Origin: Oscheius onirici
Taxonomy: Eukaryota; Nematoda; Chromadorea; Rhabditida; Rhabditidae
DNA: 64,000 bases
Assembly (NCBI GenBank): GCA_932521025.1
Contig: OW051472.1
Coordinates: 2,170,001-2,234,000 of the forward strand
Direction of reading: 5' to 3'
The position numbers and the translations under genes are program-made. Of this stretch, positions 44,746 through 56,200 are shown piece after piece. Position 1 is the stretch's first letter. The number at the start of each line of letters is the position of its first letter. Under the pieces are notes generated by a model that worked only from the letters and a program-made list of their open reading frames with translations, was not told the origin of the DNA and did not search any database.

Positions 44746-47700
44746 CCTTTTTCAGAATGTCGCTTCTACGATCCCGATGCGAGTACGTCTTTGCCGATCA
44801 ACTCCTCGAACGATCTGAAGAACTGCGGCACGATCAAAGGAGATCTGATCATCCAGAAGCTCAAACTAGCTGGATCACCGACAAAAGCATTGAAGATGTC
44901 CGACGGCTGTCTCGTAATCGAGAACAACGGTTTCGCGGATACTTTCTCCATCAACTTCGACGGGAATCCGACTCTTCAGCAATGTCAAGATAAGTCAGAA
45001 TCTCCTGAACAACAAGAAGCTCTGCAAGGACAAGTTCGAGACTTTTGCCGCAATTGGAAACATGAGCCTGACGATGGATATGCAGTCGTGTGCGACCAAC
45101 TGCACTCAAAAGGATTTCGATAAAGGCAGCTCCAAATATGTCGTCTGCGAGAGGATGGAAACATCTGTCATGGTTACCGATTACGAGAAGGACATGACTT
45201 TTGGGCTGCTCAAGACGGTCGCGGGCGATCTCACCTTCGAGAACAATCCGATGTTGAAGACTTTGAATCTGCCCCAGTTGGAGAAGGTCGACGGACAGTT
45301 GACAATTCGAGGGAATCCAGCCCTGACGATGTTAAATCTCAAAGATGTCGGGATCAATGTGACTATCGAAAACAACAAGGTTCTGGACGTGCCCAAGATG
45401 AATGCACATTTGACGAAGAACAACAAGCCGCACAAGTTTGGTACGTTTTTTTAAACTTTATTCTGGGTGCATGAAAAAACGCGGCCGAGTACGAACTGTC
45501 GAGTCTGTTGCTAATACAAAACGATGATGTATGTGAACTGTCGAGTCTGTGGTTTGGTTTGTCAAATTAGAGAAAAACGATGCCGCTTGTGAACTGCCGA
45601 GTGTTTGACTGACCGTGACAGCAAACGACTTCAATGTATATGTTTTTACTTTCAGAATGCGCGCTGAAAGGAGACGTCACGAACCTGGCCAACGTTCAAT
45701 TCTGCACGCACATTGAAGGCAATCTCACCCTTTCTGGACCCGGTGTCGTCAATTTGAAGGAACTGATGCTGTCGTCTGTCAAAGGATGTCTCAAGGTTAC
45801 CAACACGGGACTGAGAGACTGCTCTGAGAATCTCACTTGCACAAAACGATGATGAATGCTATCAAAAAGGAGCCAAGTTGGATCCTTCGGATTTTCACGC
45901 AAGCTGCATCAAATGGTTTGGAGATATGGTCATCGAAGGAGACGGTAGTATCGAGAAGGTTGGTGAAACCCAAATCACGAAGATTGATGGCTGTCTGGTG
46001 ATCAAAGGAGCTCCGAAGACTCTCGACCTTGTCGCAAAGGTGACGAATGCTTCGTCAAACTGTGTCTTTGCCAATAAGACGGCGTTCAAGCACAGTCCAC
46101 ACATTGATCTGACGCAGAGTACAGTGGATAAAGCTGGGATCAATACCTGCATCAATGCGACATTGAGGGAGCAACTGGCTAAGGCGATGAGTGTGGCAGC
46201 TGACCGGAAAACAGGATTGTCGTAAGTTTTATTCTTTTTTTCTTACGAGTGCCACAGACAGATAGGGACCGACAAAAAGATAGAGACAGACAGAGGGACA
46301 GAGACTCTCTGATGAACACACGTTAGCACTGTACTGGGAATAATAACAGAGTAAAAAAAGCGGCTCTCCAATAACCCCCATCTTTCAGCTAAGCCCTGTA
46401 CAAATCAACCTGTGCCCGGTTGCGACAGTCTGACCGGCGTTCTGACCGTGCCCGGCGACTACACTTTGGAAGATCTGAAGGCTCTACAAGTAATCAACGG
46501 CCGTCTAATAATCAATTTGAAAATCATCAAAGCGCCGCTGAATACGCCCGAACCTGTCCTGCTGATCAAGGACAATCCGGAACTGGAGACTATCACTTTT
46601 AAGCTCACCGATCTGGACAATGAGGAGAAGAACGTAAAGTCGCTGGTGAAGATCGTCAACAGTCCAAAGCTGAAGAAGCCGGCATACTTTTTGCCACGGA
46701 ATTTTGCTACATGTTCGGACAAGATGGACGCAATATGTCAGATTGACGCTAACGAACAAAAGTCCCAAATGCAGGGCACAGGAAACAGCACGGTTTCGGA
46801 TGATGACAAGAACAACGAAAGCAATGTGGGCGTCATTGTAGGAATAGTTGTCGGTGTCGCTATCCTTTTGCTGATCGTAGCCGGCCTCGTCATCTTCTTT
46901 GTGCTGTGGCGTCGTCGCGCCAAGAAGAAGACGGCCAAATCGAAATCGTCGTCGGACAATATGAAGAAGAAGAGCTCGGACGGAAAGTACGAATTTATTC
47001 AACTGATCGGACCCAAGTTCCCGCCGATGCCGCACAAAGGATGGCCATTCATGACGACGATTGTCAGAGGACTGCTTCGGAAGGTGATGATCCAGCACAG
47101 GAAGGAACTCTTCGAGCCGGGAAAGTATCTCTGTGAGTTTTTTTTATAGAAAGAGATAGTAATAGTATCAGTGGTTCTTCCAATCAATCCCATTTCAGCC
47201 GAGATGCTCTTCGAGTCGAACGATTCTCTTGTCCTCAACCGCAACGTCCACCTAGTCGCCGGCTACTACAAGCACACGATGACTGCATTCTTCCGAGCTC
47301 TGACGGACAAGGTCGATCGAGCCAAGGCCCAGGAGAATGGATCTGCCGCCTCTTCCGTAGTCTCTGAGAGCGCGAGGCGGGGGGAGGCGGACTGTGAATT
47401 GACTAAACTCCTCGTGCCAGAAAATCTACAGGGACAGCTGATGAACAATCTGAAGCTGCCGTGGTTCGATCTGCTCTACAAGGCCTGGAAGTACGATCTG
47501 GTCATCCATGTGGACAAGGCCGAGTATTTCTTCGTCTGCTACTTTATCTACGCGACGCTGGATCTGCTAGAGGAGCGCCTGGGAACCTTTGAGAAGCTCG
47601 AGAAGGAAAATTTGGAACGATTCGGAGAGGGCATCTTCAGACGCTATCAGAGGTGGATACTTTTATTCATGTGTGAACTGTCGAGTCTGTGGCACACAAA

Positions 47701-48652
47701 GTTCAATTTGCCTCAACTCATCCCACCCTTTTCAGCCTCTATCAATGTCAGACTGCCCGTCCCGTGGATTCGTGGTACGTCTGGGCGATACTTGTGATGG
47801 ACTAGTACCTGGAACTACACGACGCGAAAGAGAAGAAGGAAGCCGAGTTGGCTAAGTCGGCTCGCGAGAGCAAAATCTACTGTGAATCGATTGACAGACA
47901 TCTCGGAGGAGTTGTGGACAGTGTCGCCGATTCGGGCCAAATCAACTGGATGCAGGTGAAGGACGTCGGACATAATGGCGCCGCTGGTTTCTTCACCGAG
48001 ATGGTCCGCAAGAAGTTGGATCCGCCGGGCAAGAAGATTCGAAACTCGACCGTGCTCGGCTTCATGGCAGTCCCGACGGCTACGAACAAGTCCAAGAGAG
48101 TCATGGTCGAATCGGACAAGAATATTCCGGGAGTGGCGTCGGGAGCCTACCAGCCGGATCAGGCAGCAGGTGGAAGCAATGAGGGCGACTCGGGAGCGGA
48201 GAATGCCGCAACGGGAATCGAGCCACCACCACCACCGCCGCCGTCGCAGAAGAAGCCAAGTCAGGCTGGAGGACCGGAGGAATCAAACGGCTACGAGGTG
48301 CTGTCTTTTGTCAACGAGTCGTTACCGAATGCTCCGCCAGACGTTTCGAACAGTCCATCTTGATCATCATGCTCTTGCACACTGTGTCACTTTGATATTT
48401 TTTGCTAGACAGATCAGCTTCGAATAAAGCGTGTGAGGCAAGTTGTTCTGTTTTTTTAAGTATGTGTTTGTTTCTCTTTACTGCGTAGTATACTGTACAA
48501 TCCAATCTCTTTGAAGTTCTTCTTCGAGATGAGTTTATTGCAAAATGACCACGATAACATTGTGATTTGCAAAGGAAATGGAAAATTGGAGATAGAATAG
48601 TAGAAGAGACCATTTGAGATCCAAGTGGAAATGGGTTACGGCAGAGATGTCT

Positions 48653-51129
48653 CTACTCCTCCTTTCGGAAAGTTGGATTGGACTGAAAAAGTCAAATTAT
48701 GGAAAAGGCAATAGAACTCACTTCGATCAGGTTTGCCACGTATTTCTTTACACCTTCAAGTACCTCGAGGAGTTTGTTTTCTGGAACTTTCTCGTAGAGC
48801 TCTTTGATTTCCTGGTTGACATGATCAATGGCAAGGAAAGTGTGGGGAGAGGAGGGCCTGAAAGAGAGGTTGTTTACGATGACTAGGTTTTGGCGAGCTA
48901 CAGACTCGCCAGCACACGCGGCATCGTTGTCTTTCTTGTCAAAAACTCACTTCTTGGGATGACGATCTCTGTTCTTTGGGGACTCTTCCTGCTCCAGTAT
49001 GTTTAACTCTTCTTCTGGATGTCCATTGGATTGCAAAGAGGAAGAGGGTCTGAAATTTGTTTATGAGAGAGACAGAGACTTACTCATTGAGAGACGGTCT
49101 TCCTTTCTTCTTTAGTGGTTCTTCCACTTCCCCATCATTTTCAGCCTCAATCTCTAGGTTCTCGTCAGGGAATAGATGAGGCTTCCTACAAACGAATAGA
49201 GGCTTCCTCTGATTATAGGACTTTGGCAAGCCACTGCTTTCAGTCTTCTTCTCCTCTTCTCCGACCTTCTTTCCTGATCCTGGAGGACGCCCTCTCTTCC
49301 TCTTGGGAGACGTTGCCTTGTCCTCTTTGGCTTCCTCTTGTCTTTCTAGCTCCACCTCCATAGATTCCTCATGTTCCTCATTCTTGTCCTTTTTGGCAGA
49401 TCCTGACGGTCTGCCTCTTTTTCTCTTCGGGGAATCGTTGGCCTCCTCGGCTTCAGGGACAGCTTCTGGAGCCTCTTCTTGGTCATTTTGATCCTCATTC
49501 TGTTCCTCGTCATTTTCCTCTTCTCTCTCAACATCTTCTTCGTCTAGAGCCATTTTCTTCGAACCAGCCGGACGACCCCTCTTCTTCTTCTGTGATCCAG
49601 GAGGACGTCCTCGCTTCCTCTTCGGAGACTCTTCCTCTCGTTCACCTCTATAAATTCCTAGTACTAAAAAAAGTCTGTTAGGTTAACCTGTCAATATTCT
49701 TTCTGGGTCTTCCACGTCCCTTCTTCACCACCTCCTGGGTCACTTGTTCTTGATCAGAGATCTCGCTCTTATTGTCAGGGTTTTTCCGGTAACGGATCAT
49801 CGGAGAACGTCCTCGTTTTCTCGGAGAAGAGACGGGAGTCTTCTCATCCTTGTCAGAGTCCTGCGAATCGTCGTTCTTCTGATTCTTACGAGGACGACCA
49901 CGCCTCTTTTCCGAGACGGAAGGTGACCAAACAACGGCATCCTCTTCACCAGTCTCGTCACCACTTTCTTCTTTCTCGATCCTACAATCTTCTGTTTTGA
50001 ACATTAAAAATTGTCTAAAAAAGTACCCATTGATCTGATTGTCCTTCTTGGACGGACGACCACGTCTTTTTACAGAAACTGGAGTTTTCTGCCCCTCTTT
50101 CTCTACAGTATCGGTTCTGGAAAGACTCCTTTTCAATGGAAAACAAGCTGAAAGTACCTCTTTGTCTGATTCTTTGAAGGACGACCTCTTCCTTTAGCTG
50201 AAATTGAGAACGAAGGGGTGTGGAACTGTTCGGTAGCATCACTGAAAATGCGATGGGTAATTCTGAGGCGTTTGGACAAGGCATCAAAAATGTCAGTTAC
50301 TAGATACTGGGGGCTATAAAACTGTCTGAATGTTCAGCCACTTGAAGCTCTGAGCACAGAGACTCTGTAACTGGGAAATGGGTCTGTGAGAGCAAAAGAC
50401 TGTCTGGATTTTCAACAGCTCCTAGGCGAAAAAAGATACATATCAAAGACTTACCTATCGTCCCTCTTATCTTCATTTCTCGGACGTCCTCTGCCTCTTT
50501 TCGGAGCAGGAGTCTTCTCCTCCTCCTCATCCGAACTCTCGGAGGGGCTGGAAAATGTCATCGTGTGAGTAAATTTGGAAAAAAGGTACCTGTCATCTTT
50601 CCTTTCTGCTTTCCTCGGACGTCCTCGACCTCTTTTCGGAGCAGGAGACTCCTGTTTCTCTTCATTTTTCTCGTCGGAAGATTTTCTGGAACTTTTCAAT
50701 TTTGTAAGCGGTAGGGACAGAATAGATTATTCTGGTAACTGATTTAGAAACAGAAAAAACAATGGAAACTGATCCAGAAAGTTCTGGAAAAACTGTTTTT
50801 GTTTCAAGCGACTACTCAAACTTTGGGCTCACTTACCTGTTCTCCTTTACAACCTTTTTCGGTCTGCCGCGACCTCTCTTCACGGGAACTTGCTGCTCCT
50901 CCTCCTCGTCCACAAGAATCTGTTCTTCAATCGAATCGTCTTCACTATCCATAACAATAATCTGTTCGTCATCACCCGAAAGGCTGGCATCCGGGTCATC
51001 TTGAATTTCGACTGTTCGATGGCTAAATAATCATCGTAACTTTCTGGAGGAAACATTGCGCAAAATACAATCTCTCTGTTTAGTTCTTTGAACTATAAAA
51101 ACTTACAGGATGGAATTGTCCAGTGACAT
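48653..51129 (-). CDS. Multi-AT-hook chromatin protein
   Basis: ATG 51129 (MSLDNSI) leads into an acidic exon (DDPDASLSGDDEQ, DSEDDSIEEQ) ending VKRGRGRPKK. Roughly ten more exons each contribute one or two AT-hooks of the form K-R-(K/G)-R-G-R-P: PKRGRGRPRK, PKRGRGRPRN, KRRGRPSK, KRRGRPRK, KKGRGRPRK, several KRKRGRPPGS/RPSGS and KKKGRPS. I count about twelve. Hooks are separated by acidic Glu/Asp/Ser linkers. The last exons encode a helix (FLAIDHVNQEIKELYEKV...LLEVLEGVKKYV) and end SNPTFRKEE before TAG at 48653-48655. AT-hooks bind the minor groove of AT-rich DNA, so the protein is nuclear. The helical C-terminus may dimerise (inference). Not assignable to a named orthologue. Confidence 0.85.
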
Positions 51130-51908
51130 GGCTGACCTCCTTAATGTAATTGAGCAAAACTGGAAAAGCCTGTATGAGAAGGATAGAAAAGAGTCAGAGA
51201 AAAAAAAGTAATAACAGTTTTCAAAAAAGAAAAGATTTGCCGTGGAATAGAAGAAAAAAGAACTGAATACGGAATACTTTCAAATTTGGGAAACGGCGTT
51301 TCACTGCTTTCAAAATTTTTTGAAAGCACCCATAGTGAAAGTCGCGTTCAAAAACCGTGCGGCAGAGAGCAGAGAGGGATACATTTGAATATAAGTTAGA
51401 GAAAAGGGGAAAGAAAAACTCAGTATACTGTCTCTCTTGAAGAGACCAGTGACAAGAGAGTCAGTTTCCAAAGTCCTGTTTGATAAAATATAGCTTATCA
51501 ATAAAGTTTTTGTTTCGAAGAGAACATATAATGGTGTCCTTGGTCCGTGCTTTGCTGAATTGATTAGGCGGTACGCTAAATTACTTTTGGGTATTCTAGG
51601 ACTCAAGCGAACACCACCAGTTAGTGAATGAATCTGAAGGTCAGAACTATCGAGTCTGTGGCTACTGGAAAACGACGTTGTGAACTGCCAAGCCTGCGTT
51701 CTGTCAGAATTGGCGGAAAACAACGCCGCGTGTGAATTTTCGAGCTGTGGTTCTAAAAACAAAGCCGATCCCTGAAAATCAGGCACTTCACTTTTCCCGC
51801 GAAGTTTGAACAGCACAAAAATTATTTTCTTCTTTCTTTTTCCTATTATTTTCCTCTTTTTTTTCATAAAAATAACAATTTATCTGTAACAAATAACAAA
51901 GAAACCGA
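51130..51908. other. Intergenic, no supported gene
   Basis: Contains two or three diverged copies of the dispersed GTCGAGTCTGTGG element (about 51640-51755). A long minus-strand open frame (51310-51867) is low-complexity and overlaps those repeats. I see no splice structure or domain in it. Confidence 0.5.
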
Positions 51909-52747
51909 TTATGACCTATTTTTGCTGTCGATTGTAATGGTTACAGGACCGTCGTTGACAATCTCCACGCTCATCATGGCTCCAAAGCGTCCGTCCTGAA
52001 ATTTTGTCATTTTTTGCAGAAGAAAACAATAGAACTTACCTCTATTTTGTCTGCTTTATACTCTTTTCTCAGCTGAACAAGGAAATTCTGGTAAAAATCG
52101 GCCGCTCGTCCGTTTCCCATCGACTTGTGGAAGTCGAGCTTGTTGCCCTGAAAATTGTTGTTTTCGTGTCATTTTTCTTTGTAAAATGTCGAAAAGCGTG
52201 CAAACTGTGTGGAAAGAATGTAGAGCAAGTTTTCGGAGAAAAATGTCAGAAAAAATACCTTGAAAGCTCCGTAAAGAGTGAACTGGCTGATGGTGAGGAC
52301 TTGCAGGTCGAGATCCTTGACCGATTTGTCCCATTTTTTACCTTCTTCGCTCTCGAAAAGCCTCGTGTTAAGAATTTTTCTCACGATATACTCGACATCG
52401 GTGGCGTTGTCCTCTTCGTGCAGCCCGACGAGGACACAGAGACCGCGACTAATCGAGCCAACCTAGGCTTTATTTTAGTACTTTTTCAGCAGCTTGCTCT
52501 TATTTATCGACTTTCTAGCTATACTTATTGAATTCAGCGTGATAAACACTTGGCAAAATAGAGCCGGAAATGGAGTCATCACAACAGTCCGTCACAACTC
52601 GTTTTTAGGCATTTTTTTGCCATTTTGGTATTTTTACACGCTGACTTCAAGAAAAATGGCTAGAAAGTCGAGAAGTACACGGCAACTCACAATTTCCTCG
52701 CCAACGGTGACGGAAGCTCTGGTTACCCGTTGAATCACTGCTCGCAT
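51909..52747 (-). CDS. dtd1: D-aminoacyl-tRNA deacylase (DTD)
   Basis: Exons 52747-52691, 52462-52259, 52147-52040 and 51995-51909 join in phase for 151 residues, the normal size of the family. Sequence is canonical from the start: MRAVIQRVTRASVTVGEE, SISRGLCVLVGLHEED, RKILNTRLF, then the SQFTLYG motif and the VNDGPVTI motif carrying the cross-subunit Gly-cisPro pair. The homodimer hydrolyses D-amino acids (and glycine mischarged on tRNA-Ala) from tRNA in the cytosol. Nothing is missing. The next gene, msh-6, starts 550 bases away on the other strand, so they share an upstream region. Confidence 0.96.
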
Positions 52748-53296
52748 CCTATTTTCTTCTGTTTTTAGCCTTTTAGGACTAAAAGTAAAGAAATATACCT
52801 GAAAAAGTGTTGATGTTGTCAATGTGCCCCAAATTCATTAAAAAGGCAAAGAATTCTGATCTATTATCAAGCTTCTGGAACAGAAAAAGTTTCTTTCATG
52901 GTTAGAAGCATCTCTTTTAGCTACACCTTATGAAACTCCTAGTTTTTTGAGCATTTGAGCAAAAAAAGGTTTTCAGTTAATGGTAGAAAATGGTAAAAAC
53001 TTCGTGAAGCCCCAGCTGTTTTTCGAATTGGAGCGCTGAAAAGGCTTGAAGTGCGATTTGAACTGGATAACTTAGAATTTAATTTTCCCCGTCAATTTTT
53101 CACCCGATTTCCATCTAAATTCCCTTATTTTTGTTACTATTTCCTCATAAATTCACACCGATACATTAAGGAGCCAAGTACTGACAAATCGCGATCTTTT
53201 AACATTGTATGCTCCTGTATGATGTTTTTGTCGATTTCTAACTTTTTCCACCTTCTTCAGTCCATAAACCTTTTTCAGCACTAAAAGGTCCAGAAA
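52748..53296. other. Divergent promoter region of dtd1 and msh-6
   Basis: AT-rich, no exon. TTTTTCAG shortly before the msh-6 ATG (about 53273-53280) is a plausible spliced-leader acceptor. No repeats recognised. Confidence 0.5.
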
Positions 53297-56200
53297 ATGT
53301 CGAAAAAGCAGGCTTCTCTGCTCTCCTTTTTCAACAAGAACAACGGCGGTGGAGGAACGCCGTTCTCGTCTCCAAAAGCCCCAACCCCGAAAAGTCGTGT
53401 CGCTAAAGAAGAAGAACCCGAAAATGGTAAACGAAAAACACTTTTTACTTTTGTAATTCTAACAAACAATGGGAACTAAACGGGAACAAATTAGAAGCCC
53501 TGATGAAGAAGGAAGGTTTCGAGAAGGGTCCTATCGGCTCCTTTGACTCTAATTCGGCCCTTGAGCTCGTCCACGTGGCTGGCGACGGGATGTCCGAGCT
53601 TCTTTTCCAAGAAGGCGCGCATATCGGTGTCGAAGGCCTGAAAATTGTCTATTTTTTGCAAAAAAAGGCTAGAAAAACTCACAAAAACGTCGCCGTCAAT
53701 GTTCTTGATCGTGACGAGCTCGACATATTCGAAATCTAGCGTCTTTTCGTTCAGTTCGTCCCGTCTCCTCTCCAGATAGAGCGGAAACATGTGATCGCGT
53801 CTTCTCTCAACAAAATAGGGCAGGCTGGGAGGAGGGTCTGAAAAATTGTGTAAACTGCCGAAACTACGGATTTGGGATAACAACACCATAAAACTTACTT
53901 CTAGGAGGCTGCCAGCCTGAAGGAGTCGGGTATTTAGCATGGTTGGGAATGGGTGGGATCGTCTCTATGGGCAGCAGTCGCTCCACATAGCTCCAGTCGA
54001 TTGGGAGCTCTTCGAAGTCGCTGTACGTGGCTTCTGGAACGATTTTTCTATAATTTTGGCTGGAAAATGACGCTGAAGAGTATTTTCAGCTTGTAGAACG
54101 GAAATTTTTAATCGAATTTGCCTAAAAAAAATCCTAAAACGACTCACTCTGTTTGGGCAGTGCCCTTTTCCATGGATTCAGCCACGGTTTGTCACTGTCG
54201 GCGGCGCTGGTCGAACTGGACGATGCTCTTGCTGCTGGCAGGGCCCGGCTGATTTTTGGCTGTAGAAGACTGCGAAACATTCTAAATCAGTATTTTATTG
54301 CGAGAAAGCAGAAAAGAGTAAAACCATCATTTTTTGTGCTGTTCTGATGTTTTCTCATAGCCTTAGTTTATATAATTGCATTTTTCCATTTTTTTTTTGC
54401 AAAAAAAGACAAAGTTGACAAAAAATGAGCAGAAACGGTTGAAAATCACTGAAAGCAAAGGAGGAGGCTGAGACTTTGATGACGTCTGCTCGAAAATGCG
54501 TATTGCGTACCAGGCCCCGACGTCTGTCTGAAAAGCACTGCGTATCCTGTTTCCAAGTAGTTTTTGTCCCTTTGTATGTTCTTTTCACCTTTTTTCGCTC
54601 CTCTAATATAGGTTTAGTGCTCATGATTGAATTCTGCTAGTTCGATGATGTAAGAAAATCTTGCGTTTCCTTATAAATTGAGCTCATTTTGGTTTTTTTT
54701 TCATAATTTGAGCTCTAGTGGCTAGAGACAGCACAGAAAGTGGCCTAACCTTCAATTGCAGTCGTTTTCTGGTAGATACAGACTCGACAGCTCACACGCC
54801 GCATCATTATTCTGAACCGCAACAGCCGCAGTCTCGACAGTTCACACGCAGCGTCGTTCTCCCAAGCCATCGAATTGCGCACAATCTTATTTTTCAGAAT
54901 CTCCGCGTCGTGGCCAGCCGAATCTCAACGACGACAGCAGTATTTCGTCGGCAAGAGCCACTCCAAAATCCGCAGCCGGCGGTCAGAAGCGTCGTCGTAT
55001 TATCGTCAGCAGCGATGACGAGGTCGAGAAGACGGAAAATGAGGTCAAACGAGTCAAAAATGTAGAGGTTTTACTACTTTCCCAATCATTTTAACTTTCA
55101 GGACAAAAGTCCCACGGCTGACACGGAAATGGCCGACTCGTTCATCAATTCATTCAGGTTCGACGATTCTATGGTATTTCTTTTTTTTCATGTGGAAAAA
55201 CTCGTAACTTTAGGACAGCAGCATGGACGAGACAATGAACACGACAACTGACTATGAGACGGGCAAGAAATTCGAGCAGGAGATGAGCGACAAATATGCA
55301 CACGAGGAGCTCGAATGGCTAAAGGTATTTCTCCAACAACCACAGACACGACAGTTCGCACGCCGCTTCGTTTTGCCAATAGCCACAACATTCAGTAACC
55401 TTATAATCAGTACTTTTTCAGCCCGAAAAGCTTCGCGACGCCAACAAGAAGCTGGCCTCCGATCCGGACTACGATCCAACAAGTCTGCACGTACCAGCCG
55501 ATTTCCTCAAACAGCAAACGCCCGGTCATCAGCAGTGGTGGCAGATCAAGGCGGCTAATTTCGACACAGTTCTCCTCTTCAAAGTCGGCAAATTCTACGA
55601 GCTGTACCACATGGACGCTACAGTTGCCGTCACATGTCTCAATCTGACATACATGAAGGTATTTTCGTATTTTTCACACAAAAAATAATTTCCAGGGAAA
55701 TTACGCCCACGCCGGTTTTCCTGAAGCTGCTTACGGCAAATTTGCCGATCAGCTCGTTCAGAGAGGCTACAAGGTGGCCCGAGTGGAGCAGACGGAGACC
55801 CCACAACAGCTGGAAGAAAGAAATTTGAAGAAAGGCGGAACGAAGGAAAAGGTCGTCAAGAGGGAGCTGTGTAGGATCACAACCGCTGCCACAAAGACGT
55901 ACGGAGCACTGGAAGGTGACGGGGAAGCGGATGTGGAGACGGGAGCCAAGTATCTTTTTGCTCTAAAAGAAGAGGTCAGTTTTTATCGGAGTTTGGGAAA
56001 AAATGTTAAAAAATTTCGCTGAAACCCCGCTTTTTTCAGATCAAGGACAATCGCTCTCATTACGGAGCCTGCTTCATCGACACCAGCCTCGGCCAGTTCA
56101 ATATCTGTCAGTTTGATGACGACGATTACCGCTCCTTCCTTCGTACCCTCTTGGCCAAATTCACGCCGAGTCAACTCCTTCTCGAACGCGGACACGTCTC

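Larger units (their letters stand above)
43557..48363 (+). pseudogene. Receptor L-domain transmembrane protein, disrupted
   Basis: Likely exons: 43557-43561, a probable exon from 44499, then 44756-45440, 45656-46221, 46389-47131, 47199-47654 and 47735-48363. The product has repeated receptor-L-domain units (DGCLVIENNG, VAGDLTFENNPMLKTL, VDGQLTIRGNPALTML, IEGNLTLSG), many glycosylation sites, a TM helix (VGVIVGIVVGVAILLLIVAG) followed by WRRRAKKK, and a roughly 380-residue cytoplasmic region with a polyproline run near the end. The frame must shift by one near 44970 and again near 45820. The 46221 donor and 46389 acceptor are out of phase. An in-frame TAG interrupts the C-terminal part at 47803-47805. 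Coding quality resumes at once after each break. It is either a recently inactivated gene or an assembly with indel errors. It is related in layout, not obviously in cytoplasmic sequence, to the gene at 24.0-30.5 kb. Confidence 0.75.

Noticed and set aside
44757-44993. Open frame beginning MSLLRSRCEYVFADQ
   Set aside because: The overlapping frame starting KCRFYDPDAS has L-domain cysteines and motifs and follows a proper acceptor; the ATG frame has none.
47775-47805. A 31-base GT...AG micro-intron that would remove the in-frame TAG
   Set aside because: Removing it throws the following exon out of frame, and it is shorter than the other introns seen here, so it does not rescue the gene.
51310-51867. 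185-residue minus-strand open frame
   Set aside because: Overlaps dispersed repeats, starts in low-complexity Lys codons and lacks any family resemblance or splice context.
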